From positions 11,613,501 to 11,677,500 of the forward strand of contig NC_083701.1 in assembly GCF_033118175.1 (NCBI RefSeq): 64,000 nt of DNA, read 5' to 3'. The position numbers were made by a program, and so were the translations under genes. Below the pieces are notes generated by a model, which was not told where the DNA came from, did not search any database, and saw only the letters and a list, made by a program, of their open reading frames with translations. Origin of the DNA: Dama dama (Eukaryota > Chordata > Mammalia > Artiodactyla > Cervidae). Positions 14,601-25,600 of this stretch are shown in pieces. Positions within the stretch are counted from its first letter, which is position 1. Each line of letters begins with the position of its first letter.

Positions 14601-15592
14601 GTTCACTTCTGTTTTTCACAGTGTAAAAGTAATTTGGTGTGGGACAGAGGAGGGCAGTGGCAGTGAGTACAGAGGTGCTGATGTCCACCCCACACACGCT
14701 GTGTTTGAGAGAAAGGGGGAGAAGACGCACTCTCTGCCGGGTGAGGCGAGAGCGTAGCTGTAGGTTTCCTTTCTAAATAATACCTTAGAAGTCAGAAAAT
14801 AAAAGTTCACTGCAGAGATAACTCCTGAGCTGTTCTCATTCATAGTGAAACACATGTGCTATGTCCGCTTGTTATTTCCCCCTGGGAGATTTTGTGAGGT
14901 TAACCAGCATACCTGTTGTGATGTAGTAGTGGTTATAATTAGTAACAGTTTTATATCACTGTACATTTACCATGCAGTTTCATGTCTGGGGCTGTATTGC
15001 CTCTTCACCACAGCTTAGTGAGGTAGCTGGTGGTATGGGCCAGTGGGGGTGTCTCCATCCTACAGTAGATACCTGAAGCTCTTGAGAGACTTAAAGATGG
15101 TACAACTAATAAATGTTGGAGTCTATCTTCAGATTCAGGGTTTTATTCTTAAAATTCCATATACTTGATACTGCATTATCAAGCTGCAGGTTTACTCTGA
15201 GATTAGTCATTGCGCTCCGGAATCATCTGGATGGAAGGGAAATGCAGATTACCAGAGAGTCTAGTCTCTCCGTTAGATCTGGGGAGGGGGTGTGGCGCAG
15301 GCACCTCATTTTATAAACAAGCACCCTGTGTGTTGTAGATAATGTTGGTACTTTGAGAACACTGCTTAAACTAAACCAACCTAGCTCTTGACATGCTTCA
15401 CTCAGAGTGAAGAAGATACTGTTAAGAAAGCATTTTGGAATCCCAAAGTGCTGTGCAAGTGTTGTTATTTCTGTCTCTACAAAATAGAACACATTTTTGC
15501 TGCATTATTTTCTTTTTTAAGTGAATAGCTTATTTATTACAGATGCTCACTCCATCCTTTTCTTCAGAGTCAAGTTTTAAATAATATAGTTG

Positions 15593-15625
<33 letters not shown>

Positions 15626-16879
15626 TTGCTTGTTTTGAATACTTTTCTGTAGTAATGATATAGTTCTCTGCAACTGACACTATGCAGTAAGGAGAAAGCA
15701 ATGAGCCATGTCTATTTTACAGATGGAGAAAAGGAACCAAGTTTCTTTGATCATAAGAGAAAGAGAAACAAAGAAAACTAGAGTGGGAGTTCAGGTTCAG
15801 TGCTAGATAATTACCTTTTTTATTAATTTATTAAGTTTATTCTTAAGTAGTATTAGTAGTTGCTTTTCTTCAGTAGAAAAGTCATATACTCTTGGAAAAG
15901 GACTTTTGTGTTTATGTGTAAAGTGAAATAATGCTGTTCATCTTCACATATACGTTGCGTTATTTTCACTTGTATTAGATGCCGTTAGCCTTTTCTTGAT
16001 GAAAATGTGAGGATGAACTGTCTTAAATACAAAGGAGAACAGGAGTTTGTAAACTGCTTTTGTAAAGGACCAGAGAAAAAGCAAATATTTTAGGCTTTAT
16101 AGGCCCTGTGGCATCTGTCAAGCTATTCAACTCTGCCCTGGAGAAGGAAATGGCAACCCATTCCAGTATTCTTGCCTGGAGAGTCCCGTGGATGGAGGAG
16201 CCTGGTGGGCTACAGTCCATGGGGTCACAAAGAGTCGGTCGGATTGACTGAGCGACTTCACTTTCACTTGTAGCAGGAAGGTGACCATAGACGATACTTA
16301 AGTGAATCAGCATGGCTCTGTTTCAGTAAACTGTTATAAGCACTGAAATTTGAATTTGATGGAATTTCCACATTAACGTGAAGTACTATTTTTTTTTTTT
16401 TTACTTTTTCTCTCAACCATTTAAAAATGTAAAAATATGCTTAGCTCATAGGCCATACAAAAATAGATGATAGTTGGATTTGATCCATGGGCTATAATTT
16501 GCCAGCCTTTGATACTGGACAGCTATTTTCCTTTGAGAGGGAAGTTATAGATAATTGTTTACTGTAGAATCTAACCAAACCTTTTCAATGAGGGAGGTAG
16601 TTCTAAATGAGTAAAGCCGCCGTTGGATGTTCTGTTTAAAGGTAGGAGGCGCATCAACCAGCAGGGACTGAAATGGGGTAAAGCGGGACGGAAGAGGCCT
16701 TCTTTTGTAAGACAAGATCTCCTGGCTAGTTGTTGCTCTTACCGTAATCACAGAACCTGATGCAGGTTGTGGTTCTTTTTTTAACCCCCTAAAATGGATG
16801 TTTTTCCCTTCATAGGTACACAACAAAACATTTGAATGATGAGACTACCTCCAAGCAGATTAAATCCATGCTGCAATAA
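5601..16879 (+). CDS. CYRIB: CYRIB (FAM49B), CYFIP-related RAC1 interactor B, 3' seven coding exons
   Basis: Exons read directly: 5601-5737, 6830-6907, 8900-9016, 10031-10110, 11342-11468, 12954-13024 and 16816-16879 (stop TAA 16877-16879). Each has AG before and GT after, and the phases join without a break: 671 coding bases, about 223 residues plus a split first codon. The protein reads [16 protein letters not shown] at the start of the first exon and ends with SKQIKSMLQ, which I recognise as CYRIB, a 324-residue DUF1394 protein. By back-counting, the YYRR motif in the second exon puts arginines at residues 160 and 161, the pair known in the family to be needed for binding active RAC1. The protein sits at membranes, binds RAC1-GTP and limits Scar/WAVE-Arp2/3 actin branching. 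Residues 1-100 and the promoter lie left of the window. CYRIA is the only close paralogue, and the residues and the GSDMC neighbour favour CYRIB. Confidence 0.96.
9545..9672 (+). repeat. Diverged ruminant L1 3' end
   Basis: Matches the bovine L1 3' UTR pattern (catgtatacctatggctgac, then caattaaaaataaataag). Confidence 0.55.
14109..14250 (+). repeat. Ruminant L1 3' end fragment
   Basis: G-rich start, a short TA run at about 14152-14163, then the L1 tail with ccttcaattaaaataaaaag. Confidence 0.5.
15595..15624 (+). repeat. (TG)n microsatellite
   Basis: About 14 uninterrupted TG units in the last CYRIB intron. Confidence 0.9.
16025..16515 (-). repeat. hAT-type DNA transposon relic split by a SINE
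   Basis: Two halves (about 16025-16132 and 16273-16515) of an old mammalian hAT (Charlie-like) element, recognisable from aaatattttaggctttatag and ctcaaccatttaaaaatgta. The Bov-A2 at 16133-16272 interrupts it. The family name is from memory. Confidence 0.55.
16133..16272 (+). mobile_element. Bov-A2/Bov-tA SINE
   Basis: Contains ggagaaggaaatggcaaccc, the standard middle segment, and the gagcgacttcactttcactt end. Confidence 0.85.
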
Positions 16880-17556
16880 CAGTTCTGGAAAAGCACCTGC
16901 TGTGGACAGAAGACAGTATTCTGCAGTGACTGAGAATGCACAGTTTTTAGTGATTGCAATTACTATCTCATTTACTCTTGCTTTTTATTTCTTTCCTCTG
17001 TTCCCTCTCCCTCTTTTTTAATCATGTTCTTGATCTTAAGACTTCTTTTCTGTGCCAAAATCAGTAAAGTTTTACTCTGAGGGGATATTGTCCTTTCAAA
17101 CAGGCCATCTAAGGCAGCTAATTATGCATCGCATTGGGGTCTCTACTGAGAAAAATTCTGTGACTTGAACTAAATATTTTTAAATGTGGATTTTTTTTGA
17201 AAACTAATATTTAATATTGCTTCTCCTGCATGGCAAAACTGCCTATTCTGCTATTTAAAAACCCTCAATGACTTTATTTTCTACTGCCGCTTTTTTCATG
17301 TGCAGCCAAAATAAAAATGTTTAAATTAACTGTGTTGTACAAATGGTACCCAACACACACTTTTTTTAAATTAGTAAGACTTTTGTTTAAAGTTTTAAGT
17401 TTGCATTTTGACTTTTTTTGTAAGGATGTATGTTGTGTGTTTAACCTTTATTAACTAACGTTAAAAAACTGTGATGTGTGCGTAGAATATTACGTATGCA
17501 TGTTCATGTTTAAAGAATGGCTGTTGATGATAAAATAAAAATCAGCTTTCATTTTT
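16880..17556 (+). other. CYRIB: CYRIB 3' UTR
   Basis: Sequence after the TAA stop is AT-rich and non-coding. It holds AATAAA at 17310-17315 and again at 17534-17539. The second is followed at a normal distance by a GT-rich stretch (gtgtggtttggttt, about 17560-17573), so the main transcript end is probably near 17,555. Exact cleavage is inferred. The last exon therefore runs from 16816 to about 17556. Confidence 0.75.
17534..17539 (+). terminator. CYRIB: CYRIB distal polyadenylation signal
   Basis: Canonical AATAAA about 20 bases before a GT-rich downstream element. An upstream AATAAA at 17310-17315 could give a shorter 3' UTR. Confidence 0.65.
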
Positions 17557-17744
17557 CTAAGTGTGGTTTGGTTTACTGATATTTTGTTTCTGGGTCTCTA
17601 TAGAGTTTTCCCTATGTGTATTTTTTGGAACGTATATGTACAGTACATTTTCCCCTCTTTTAGGGGAGAGCTGGGTCTTTTTTATTACTTTAATTGCTTT
17701 AAAAATCTTGCTGAGTACAACAAGACTAGTGGTGGTGGTGGTTT

Positions 17745-17922
17745 AGCTACCAAGTCTTTTTCCAACTGTTTGTGACCCTTTGGACTATAGCCCACCAGGC
17801 TTCTCTGTCCATGGGTTTCTCCCATGGAGTGGGTAGCTATTTCCTTCTCCAGGGAATCTTCCTGACCCAGGGATTGAACCCTGCGTTGCAGGCGGATTCT
17901 TGACCGAAACTGAGCCACCAGA
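17745..17922 (-). mobile_element. Bov-tA SINE
   Basis: Reverse-oriented tRNA-Glu-derived SINE ending on the plus strand with actgagccaccag. It lies just past the CYRIB poly(A) site. Confidence 0.8.
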
Positions 17923-19394
17923 AAAGATAAGATCTAGTAATCTTGTCATACTTGACTTTTATCCTTGATTTACTCTTGCATGGATGTAGCAACAGAAGGG
18001 AAACTACACCTTTGCTCAAAGGGCAGTTCTCCGGAACTGAAAGGTTGCAACTTGAAATGGTATGTGGAGGGAAGAACCAGTCCTGAGTACTGGGAGGAGA
18101 GTGAGTATATGAGGGACTTCTGAGGAGAAACTGAAGGCCGCAGTGTCGCTAGTGGTAGGAAACTTGGTGTGCTTATTACTTTAAGATCATAAATCTTAAC
18201 CATAAAGTGTCCTAATGGGGAGAAGCTGCTTAAAGTTTGTCTAGTCCACCCATGCTGGGTTAAGGGTTATCTATGGGAGAAAATCCCAGAGAATTCCATC
18301 CATGTCTCTGGCTCACTAGTACCAAATGACCGTGCCCACAGCCTGTCGTGGTAGAATCTCTGCTCTGTCACCTCTCTGGCCTCGGCCTCCCTCTCTGCCA
18401 CCCACAGCCTGCAACCAGCCAGGCTCAACTGCGTGCTGCTCAGATTGTTCTACTCAGTATGACACTTCGTAACTTGGGTCCCACTGGTCCCTGAGCCTGT
18501 CATCCCCTTCCTCCCTCATGTTCGTCTGAGGAATGGCAGCTCTCGTCTTTGGAGGATCAGCTTGTGTCGCCTCCTTGACAAAGCCTTGGGGATAACACGA
18601 GCCACCTTCCAATAAAGAAAGATGTAAGGTTAAATAGGCCCCCTTCCCCGGAGGTAAGTCCACCTGGAACCTGGAGATGCCCCGTCATTTGGGAAAAAGG
18701 GTATTTGCAGCTGACATTAAGTCAAGGATCCGGAGATAAGACCATCCTGGATTACATGGGGTCCTAAACCGAATGTAAGAGGAACCGTGTGAAGGTGGAG
18801 GAAGCTGTGTGTCTGCACACTGAGGGTCCGGAGTCACCGGCAGCACTGGAAGCGGGGGAGCTTTCTCCCAGAGAGCCTCGCCAAAGAAACCAACCCTGCC
18901 AACACCTTGGCTTCAGAATTTTGACCTCCAGGACTGGGAGAGAAGAAACGCCTTGCTTTAAATCACGCAATTGAGGCTAGTTCATCATGGCAGCCCTAAG
19001 ACCTCATACAAGTGTCTCATCCAACAGTGCTGCCATCTCACCGGACTGCTTTCCTCATCCCGTGAGAACTTAAGAGCCTCATCTGATGTCCCTTCAGCGT
19101 CCCAAGGATTTTTCCCAGTACCTGGATCTAAGGAGGTGCCAAGTGTAAGTGCTTGAATGGATATAAATTAAAAATGATGTCATGGCTGAAGTAGATGCAG
19201 TAATACTGCTGTGGCCTTTGCAGTTAATGTATTTTGTGGTCTCCGCATCAGAGAACAAGTGGAAGTTTCTTTCAACCTCCGACCAGGCCTCAGCAAACTC
19301 CTCTGCGAGCCAGTCAGTCCTCCTGCCACCTATTTCTGTACAGCCTGAGAACTAAGAATAGTTTCTACATTTTTAAAAGGTTGGCAGAAGTCAA

Positions 19395-19590
19395 AACTAT
19401 ATTTTGTGGCATGTGTAAAATATATGACATTCAAATTCCAGTGTCCATAAATAAAATGTTACTGGAACACACCCTCACTCATTTGTTTACATGTTACTTT
19501 TGGCTGCTTTTGCGTTACAACAGCAGAATGGAATTCTTGTGACAGGCCATATGGCCCTCAGAAAGTTGACCGATCTCTAGTTCCAACAAC
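19395..19590. repeat. hAT-like DNA transposon fragment
   Basis: Contains ataaataaaatgttactgga and ggccatatggccct, the same old mammalian hAT family as at 16.0-16.5 kb, in the opposite orientation. Confidence 0.5.
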
Positions 19591-19733
19591 AGGTGTCTGA
19601 GAACCTCAAAGAGGTTGAGGTTGTTGGAACCACGAAACAACAGTTTCCGTGTGTGGGAAGCACAGTGCTGCATAGTTATAAGGAGCCACCTCTGCTTCCA
19701 GAAAGTAGGTTTAGTTTGGTTTAGTGTTTACCA

Positions 19734-19816
19734 CTAAAGATAGTGGTAAGGTCCTTACTTCTTAAAGATAGTAAGAAGGTCCTTACTTCTTACTTCTTAA
19801 AGATAGTAAGAAGGTC
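19734..19816. repeat. Short imperfect tandem repeat with palindromic core
   Basis: The segment cttaaagatagtaagaaggt recurs after about 37 bases, with a diverged third copy in front. The unit contains gtaaggtccttac, almost its own reverse complement, so a hairpin is possible. Confidence 0.7.
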
Positions 19817-21007
19817 CTCCAGATCTGATGTTTATTCATGTCTATCCTCAGAATGAAGGATTGTGGGACTGGCCACGGGCTCATCAGGAAAGAGACCAGG
19901 ATTAGTAAGCAGGTCTGTGCGGTGTGCTGGAGGGAGGCGTGACTCCGCTCTGCAGGTGAATCTCCTACTGCTCTAAGCCTTTTACCCCCTCAACCTCTAA
20001 AACACAGCCTAGTTGGTACCGCTTTACTCATCCGGTGCCCCAGCCCCTACGCCTCCCTTCTTCACAGGATAAAGTTGCTTCCTGTCTTACACCAGCGACA
20101 CCCCTCATGATGTGTTCTTCATCCTGTTTCTGCAGCCCTCAACCTATCTCTGGATGAGTAAAAGTTCTCACTTGGCTGTTTTCCCACTTTAGAGATTTGG
20201 ATTAAGAAGCATGCTGGACTATTTTAAGATTGCTCCAAGTATTTTAGACTTAAGGCATTTGTGCTCAAACCCAGGTCTTTGAAGTTGAAATGCCATACTG
20301 ATTCCACTTGAGATGGCAGTGATTGCTACTCCATAAATTCTTAGAAAATTATCCCTTATTTCACATATTTCACAGTCTTTACATGGTGATCCTAGAAGAT
20401 GGCGGTGGAAAGACCTGTAGATTAAAACTCAGGAAACCCCACCCACATTGCTTCTTTGGAACTCTGTCTTCCCAGTCCGTAAAATGAGAGTGAAGACAGT
20501 ATCTCTAACTCTTGATTCCATGTCATGCAGTACATGTCTTATCTACACTGTCTGCCAGGTGCTGCGGCATTCGTGTGAACAGTCACAACGCAGACTCCCG
20601 AGGTGGTGGAGCTGCGTTTAAAACTCGTAACGTTGGACGAGTCTCGTGTGTCCACGTTTATGAAATGGAGTACTTGAAGTACCCGCCCCTCTGCCGTGGC
20701 CCTGGGGGCTGTGCTGGCTGGTGCTGTACTGTCTGTGTGCACCAGGAGTGCCGCCTGCCCGTCTCGTTGTGACCATCATGATGTCTGTATTGTAGCCTAT
20801 TTCAGAGGTCATGTCTGTGAACGTGTATGGTTCTCCAGTTACCCCAGAGTTGTCCCCAGCACCAGTTGTGACTACTTTCCTCAGTCCAGGAGGGTATTAT
20901 TGGGCAAAGATGCCCAATTTTAATGATCTTTAGAGATCCTATAACTGATGAATAGTAATCACTTACTGTGATTGCTACTAGTGTGTAATCACTCACCACT
21001 TACTGTG

Positions 21008-21347
21008 GTGCTATGTGCCGGTGCTAAGTCGCTCAGTCGTGTCCAACTCTGTGCGACCCTATGGACTGCAGCCCGCCAGGCTCCTCTGTCCATGGAATTC
21101 TCCAGGCAGGATTACTGGGGTGGGTCGCTGTTTCCTCCTCCAGGGCATCTTCTAGACGTAAGGATTGAACCCGCGTCTCTTAGGTCTCCTGCACTGGCAG
21201 GCATGTTCTTTACCACTGGCACCACCTGGGAAGCCAGAACTTCCTGTGTGACTGTATGCTTAGTCGCTCAGTCGTGTCCGATTTGGGACGCCATAGACTG
21301 TAACCTTCCGGGACCTTCTGTCCATGGGATTCTCCAGGCAAGATTAC
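21008..21347 (-). mobile_element. Two adjacent Bov-tA/Bov-A2 SINE units
   Basis: A full unit at 21008-21236, ending with caccacctgggaagcc, and a partial second at about 21254-21347 beginning gcttagtcgctcagtcgtgt. Confidence 0.8.
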
Positions 21348-22589
21348 TGAAACTTACAGTGAGGTAGTGCTATTTCTCTTAACTGGGCAGGCGATTAACT
21401 GTCTATTTGAAACCAAAACTAGCAGCGTAATTGTTTTAAACACAGCGTTCTGGTTTAGTGGTAATTCCAGCAGCGCTCACAGCACATTCTGGGTTCAGAA
21501 ACTGTAGTACCTGTTCATAGCCCCCCTAGACAGTGTCCTAGGACCGAAGATGAGTGCCGGGTGGGGCTTTCGTGGAGGAGAGCAGCAGTTTTCTGGGGGT
21601 AAGAAGAGGGCATGTGGGGAGCAGAGGCAGCCAGTGGGGAGGGCAGAGCTGGAGAGGCCACCGAAGACTGGCTTTCGGTCTACGCATCAGCAGGCTCAGA
21701 GCGGAGGAGTGACCGGATCTGATGTATTTGATAAGGTTCACTCCAACCGCTGTGCCAGGCACAGAATGAGGTGAGCAGGGACAGAGGCAGGGAGGCCGGG
21801 CGAACCACTGCAGTCACCGAGGCAGAAATGATGGCGGGTCATGAGTGGACGCGGTGAGCAGGGACCAGAGCCGGGATATGTTTTGAAGGCAGAGCCCCCA
21901 GGGACCTTCCACAGACCGGATGTGGGTGTGTGACAGAAGAGTCCAGGGCCATCCTGGCCTGGGGCCTGAGCACCTGGGAGGACGGGGCTGGGGCCGGGTG
22001 CCAGGAGCGTGCCCTGCAGAGTGAGGGGTGGTTTCTAGGTCCCGGAAGCACCGGCTCCTTGCTCCAAGCAGGGCTTCTGCCGCGAGCACCTGGCATCCGT
22101 TGGTCTGATGGCGGGGTTGGGGGGGGCGGTCCTCCAGGGAGCATTTGGCCGTGAGGGGCTGGGAGGAGGGTGGACCGCAGGACAGTCTGTGTAGGGGAGA
22201 GTCTCCACTCTCCAGGTTCGATCCCTTTCTGCCCCTCTCTTGCTTTACGACTTCCCTGGGCCCCACTTCCCCCATCTGTAAAAGTCAATCTCCATGGTCC
22301 CACCTCAGACCTGGAGTAGCTGTTGAGGCAACATTGGCTTCTGGGGTCCTGAGAGGGGAGAGCTGCTCCCAGGGGTCAAAGGCGGCGGAGGCGCCTGTGC
22401 CCAGACCCCCAGGGCCGCGGTGCAGCTCAGCTGTCCCAGCTCTGTGGCCAGCCCCAGGCTAACAGCTCCTGGAGCCCCGGACTTAGCTGCTGAAAGGAGA
22501 GTTCAGATAAGAATCATCCCTTGAGGGCCGGTGGGTGGGCTCGCTAGTGGTCCTCCAAAGGGAGGCAACCGCCATATGTAAGCTTGCTA

Positions 22590-22712
22590 TTCAAGGGGCG
22601 CAAAAATGAGAAGACATGTTCAGAGAGGTGGAGAAGCTTGCCTAAGGTCACACAGCTACTGACAGGGCCAATTTTCAGTTGAAATCTGCTGGCCTCAGAG
22701 CCCTTGCTCAAC
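22590..22712 (+). repeat. MIR SINE
   Basis: Contains the MIR core gcctaaggtcacacagctac and flanking MIR-like sequence. Confidence 0.65.
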
Positions 22713-24084
22713 ATATTATTTTTCTCCAACTTTGATGACAGAATCCTCACTTTCTACAATAGAACCAGTTTGATTTAATTAGTACAGTGTTGATTCATTT
22801 ATGACCACCTTTCATTTGAGGCAAAAGCTGCTTTTCAAGAAAGTTTAACTTAAAGATACATGTGTTACGGAAGAATATTATGTGCTCACCAGACCACAAG
22901 AGAGAAGGCTTTTGTTGCCACTGGACACCCATTCCCTCCCCAGCCAAAGGGAAGACTTTTGCTGGGAGAGAAGACTGGCCAGTTTGTGTGATGAAGTTTA
23001 GAGAGGGAAAGAAAGGATTTTCATGAAGATCATGTATATGGACTCATTTAATGTTCTTTAAGACACATACGAGTTAAACATTAATCCCTTTTAAATTACT
23101 TGTGGCTCATTAACTTATTAAAACGTGGGCCTCTCTGAGTCCACAGAGCAACAATGCAGGAGGCTTGATTTATTTGATGGGCTGGACAATTCCGGCAGTG
23201 CAGAGTGAAAAGTGTGTGTGTTCTTGTTTTCCCCACAAGGAGGAGCCCCTGTCCACACTCTCCAGACAGAACTGAGGAGCTCAAATGTGGTGAAAGCGTG
23301 ACATTGGTGCATTGGTTCCAGAGGAGGGCCTTCCAGAAATTGGTGTGAGATCTGTGAAGACCCTCTTGCCTGAAACCTCACTTCTCAGGTTACAGAGACT
23401 GTTTAATGGCATGCAATATACTACACTTTTTAAAAAGTAAGTGTATCAAACTAAGTTACTGAATCTTTCTGCAAGATAATTTATATGAGTGATGGAAAAA
23501 TTACTGAAAGGATAAACATCAGAGTGTCAATATTGGTTATTTCTGAGAAGCGGAATTAAGGAGATTAAAATGTTCTTCATTCCTTTCTGAAACTTTTTTT
23601 TTTTTTTTACAGTGACCACTGTTTTGATTGTCAGACAAGTTTCACTGGTAGAAGAGAATATATCAAGTGCTCCTGCTGGGTGATCTCCCTGCCTCTGAGC
23701 GCTTACTCATGTCCGTCTGGGTGGGCTTTTCTAGGAAGAGCACGGCGCTGGGAGTGGGGAGACCTGGTCCTGGCCTCTGGGTCTTCCTCGGCCCCCCACG
23801 CATGGCCTGACACACACCTGTGCACACCCACACTGCCCACTGCACACGCAAACACTCACAGCCCTTAGCCCGCACCCCGGTCTGTAGTGAAATCCCTGAA
23901 CGGTGCCGCTGGGTAACTACGGAGCAGTTTGACCACCGCTCTCATTTTACAGGTGGGGAAACGGGCTGAAGGAGAGCGCAGGGCGCTGAGATGAAGGGGA
24001 GGCTGGCCAAGTCCTCTGTGAACCCGGAGAAGGTCAGGCAGCTTCTTCCTCAACAGCGATACCATTCTAACAATGACATGCCAC

Positions 24085-25600
24085 AGGAAGAGCCGACGCC
24101 CAGGCACTGTGCTGAACGCTTTATTTACAACTTTTATTTATTTATTTTTTTGTGTGTTCATTTACTTTAATAATGCTACATTTACCATGTTATCACCATG
24201 GAATGTAAATTCAGGTTAGACAAGAGAATTTCACAAGTACAACAAAGCATTCTGTGATATACCAAAGTTTGTATAATGTCTGACCAAACCAGCTTGCTCA
24301 TCAGTGACTTCCATTATAGGCATTTTATTTAGCTGATGATTCTTTTGGAGAAAATAAACATACTGCACACATTTATAAAGTGTTTTTCATTTACCTTTGC
24401 ATTAGCACTTAAAATACATGTTTCAAAATAATTTAAAGTTATTCTAATATAACAGCAGCAAAATATAATTCTGCAATTACAAAAGAGCTAAAAGGGATCT
24501 ACAGTTTAAGTTACTCTCATGTTTATAACTATGATTCTAAAATAAATACTACTTCAAAGTGGCTCTGTTACCAGCTTTTTAGGTTTGGTTTAAAAACACA
24601 CATAGACTTGCAGGGAGGTTTATAATGTATTCCATGCACTGTTCTGAAAGGGTTCCTCAAGAGCCAACCAGCCCTTAAAACAGTACTCAGTCCACAAGGC
24701 AGTCAGAAAGTTAAATTGACTGGGGTAAATAGGATTCCTATATTACATCAAAAGCATATGATATTCTGCAGCAACTGGGAGCATTTTCAGGATTGGCATG
24801 TTGTCTTCTTTAGAACTAATTTCAACAGAAGGGTTTAAGAAGGTGGACAGGTACCACTATCAAGTGTATTTAAAAGTGACTTGTTTCTTTTGTGCTGATC
24901 TGACTCCCCTGAATGACCCAGCTAGTGAACTAGTCACCAGTAACTTGGTCACCAGGCAAATCGAGCCTGCAAGAAAGGAAGCCAGTATTCAAATTACCAT
25001 GTTCTTGTCTGACCCAAACCATTTATTTTCCGCATAAACATATAACCTCAATATGAGATGTCTAACTAAAGCAAGCACCACCAACAACACCAAGACAGCA
25101 TCTCCTCTTCTAAGGTTTAGGTTTTCCCCAGAATTCTTGATACAGGGAATAGCCCATACCAAGAGTCATTGCTCCCACAACAAAGCCTTGGGCTGCCACA
25201 CGCATGTGGATCAGGTGGACAGACATTTTAGTATTTCCCCTGCTCTTCAATCTATATAATCCATATGCAACAATTGCTGCAAAACCTGCCATTCCAATGG
25301 GGACAAATGGTGCCTCTCTAGCTTTTCGGATAAGTTTAGATCCCTCATCTTCATCATATGAAGAAAGAGAAATATCTGTGTCGCTTGACAGAGTGATTGA
25401 AGAATCTTCGGACAATTCAACACGTTTCAGGCTCCTACCGGATTCTGACCCCACTCCCTATTTACAACTTTTAAAATTCTCACTACAATCCTACGGGCTA
25501 GGAATTCTGATCACCCTGTTTTATGGGGGGGTGGTGATTTTACAGGAGAAAGCAGTACAAAGAGGGCAGGATATGCCCAGAGCTACCCAACTGTCGGCAA
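24085..25600 (-). repeat. MIR-like repeat split by the HIGD1A insertion
   Basis: The left flank (caggcactgtgctgaacgct, about 24101-24120) and right flank (from 25474, including gggctaggaattctgatcac) read together as one old MIR-like SINE, interrupted by the retrocopy. Only about 24085-24136 and 25474-25600 belong to it. Confidence 0.55.
24137..25458 (-). pseudogene. HIGD1A: HIGD1A processed copy (retrocopy) with complete reading frame
   Basis: Intronless copy of HIGD1A, an inner-mitochondrial-membrane protein that assists cytochrome c oxidase and respiratory supercomplexes under hypoxia. Minus-strand ORF 25454-25110 is 114 residues. Its last 93 match the full HIGD1A length, with the conserved SKLIRKAREAPFVP, the first hydrophobic segment, HLIHMRVAAQGFVVGAMT and the KPKP end. 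The parental start codon position (25389-25391) is CTG, and an in-frame ATG at 25454 in 5'-UTR-derived sequence adds 21 residues. About 970 bases of 3'-UTR-like sequence follow, ending in an A-rich tail (T-rich on plus at 24137-24152). Perfect 15-bp direct repeats, tatttacaactttta, at 24122-24136 and 25459-25473 mark the insertion. There are no premature stops. No promoter is visible, so expression is unproven. Confidence 0.92.

Larger units (their letters stand above)
5738..16815 (+). other. CYRIB introns between the visible exons
   Basis: Introns are 5738-6829, 6908-8899, 9017-10029, 10111-11341, 11469-12953 and 13025-16815. Apart from the repeats listed separately (L1 tails near 9.6 and 14.1 kb, a hAT fragment with a SINE at 16.0-16.5 kb, a TG microsatellite at 15.6 kb) and a pyrimidine-rich run near 6070-6150, I see no further gene. 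Confidence 0.8.
17557..24121. other. Intergenic region between CYRIB and the HIGD1A copy
   Basis: No coding exon could be supported. It contains the repeats listed separately (17.75-17.92, 19.4-19.6, 21.0-21.35 and 22.59-22.71 kb). An old interspersed repeat of uncertain family lies near 18.65-18.97 kb (LTR-like). A G+C-rich stretch at 21.5-22.5 kb gives open frames on both strands by composition only. Confidence 0.7.

Noticed and set aside
21814..22462. Overlapping open frames on both strands
   Set aside because: GC-rich stretch. No domain, no matching splice sites.
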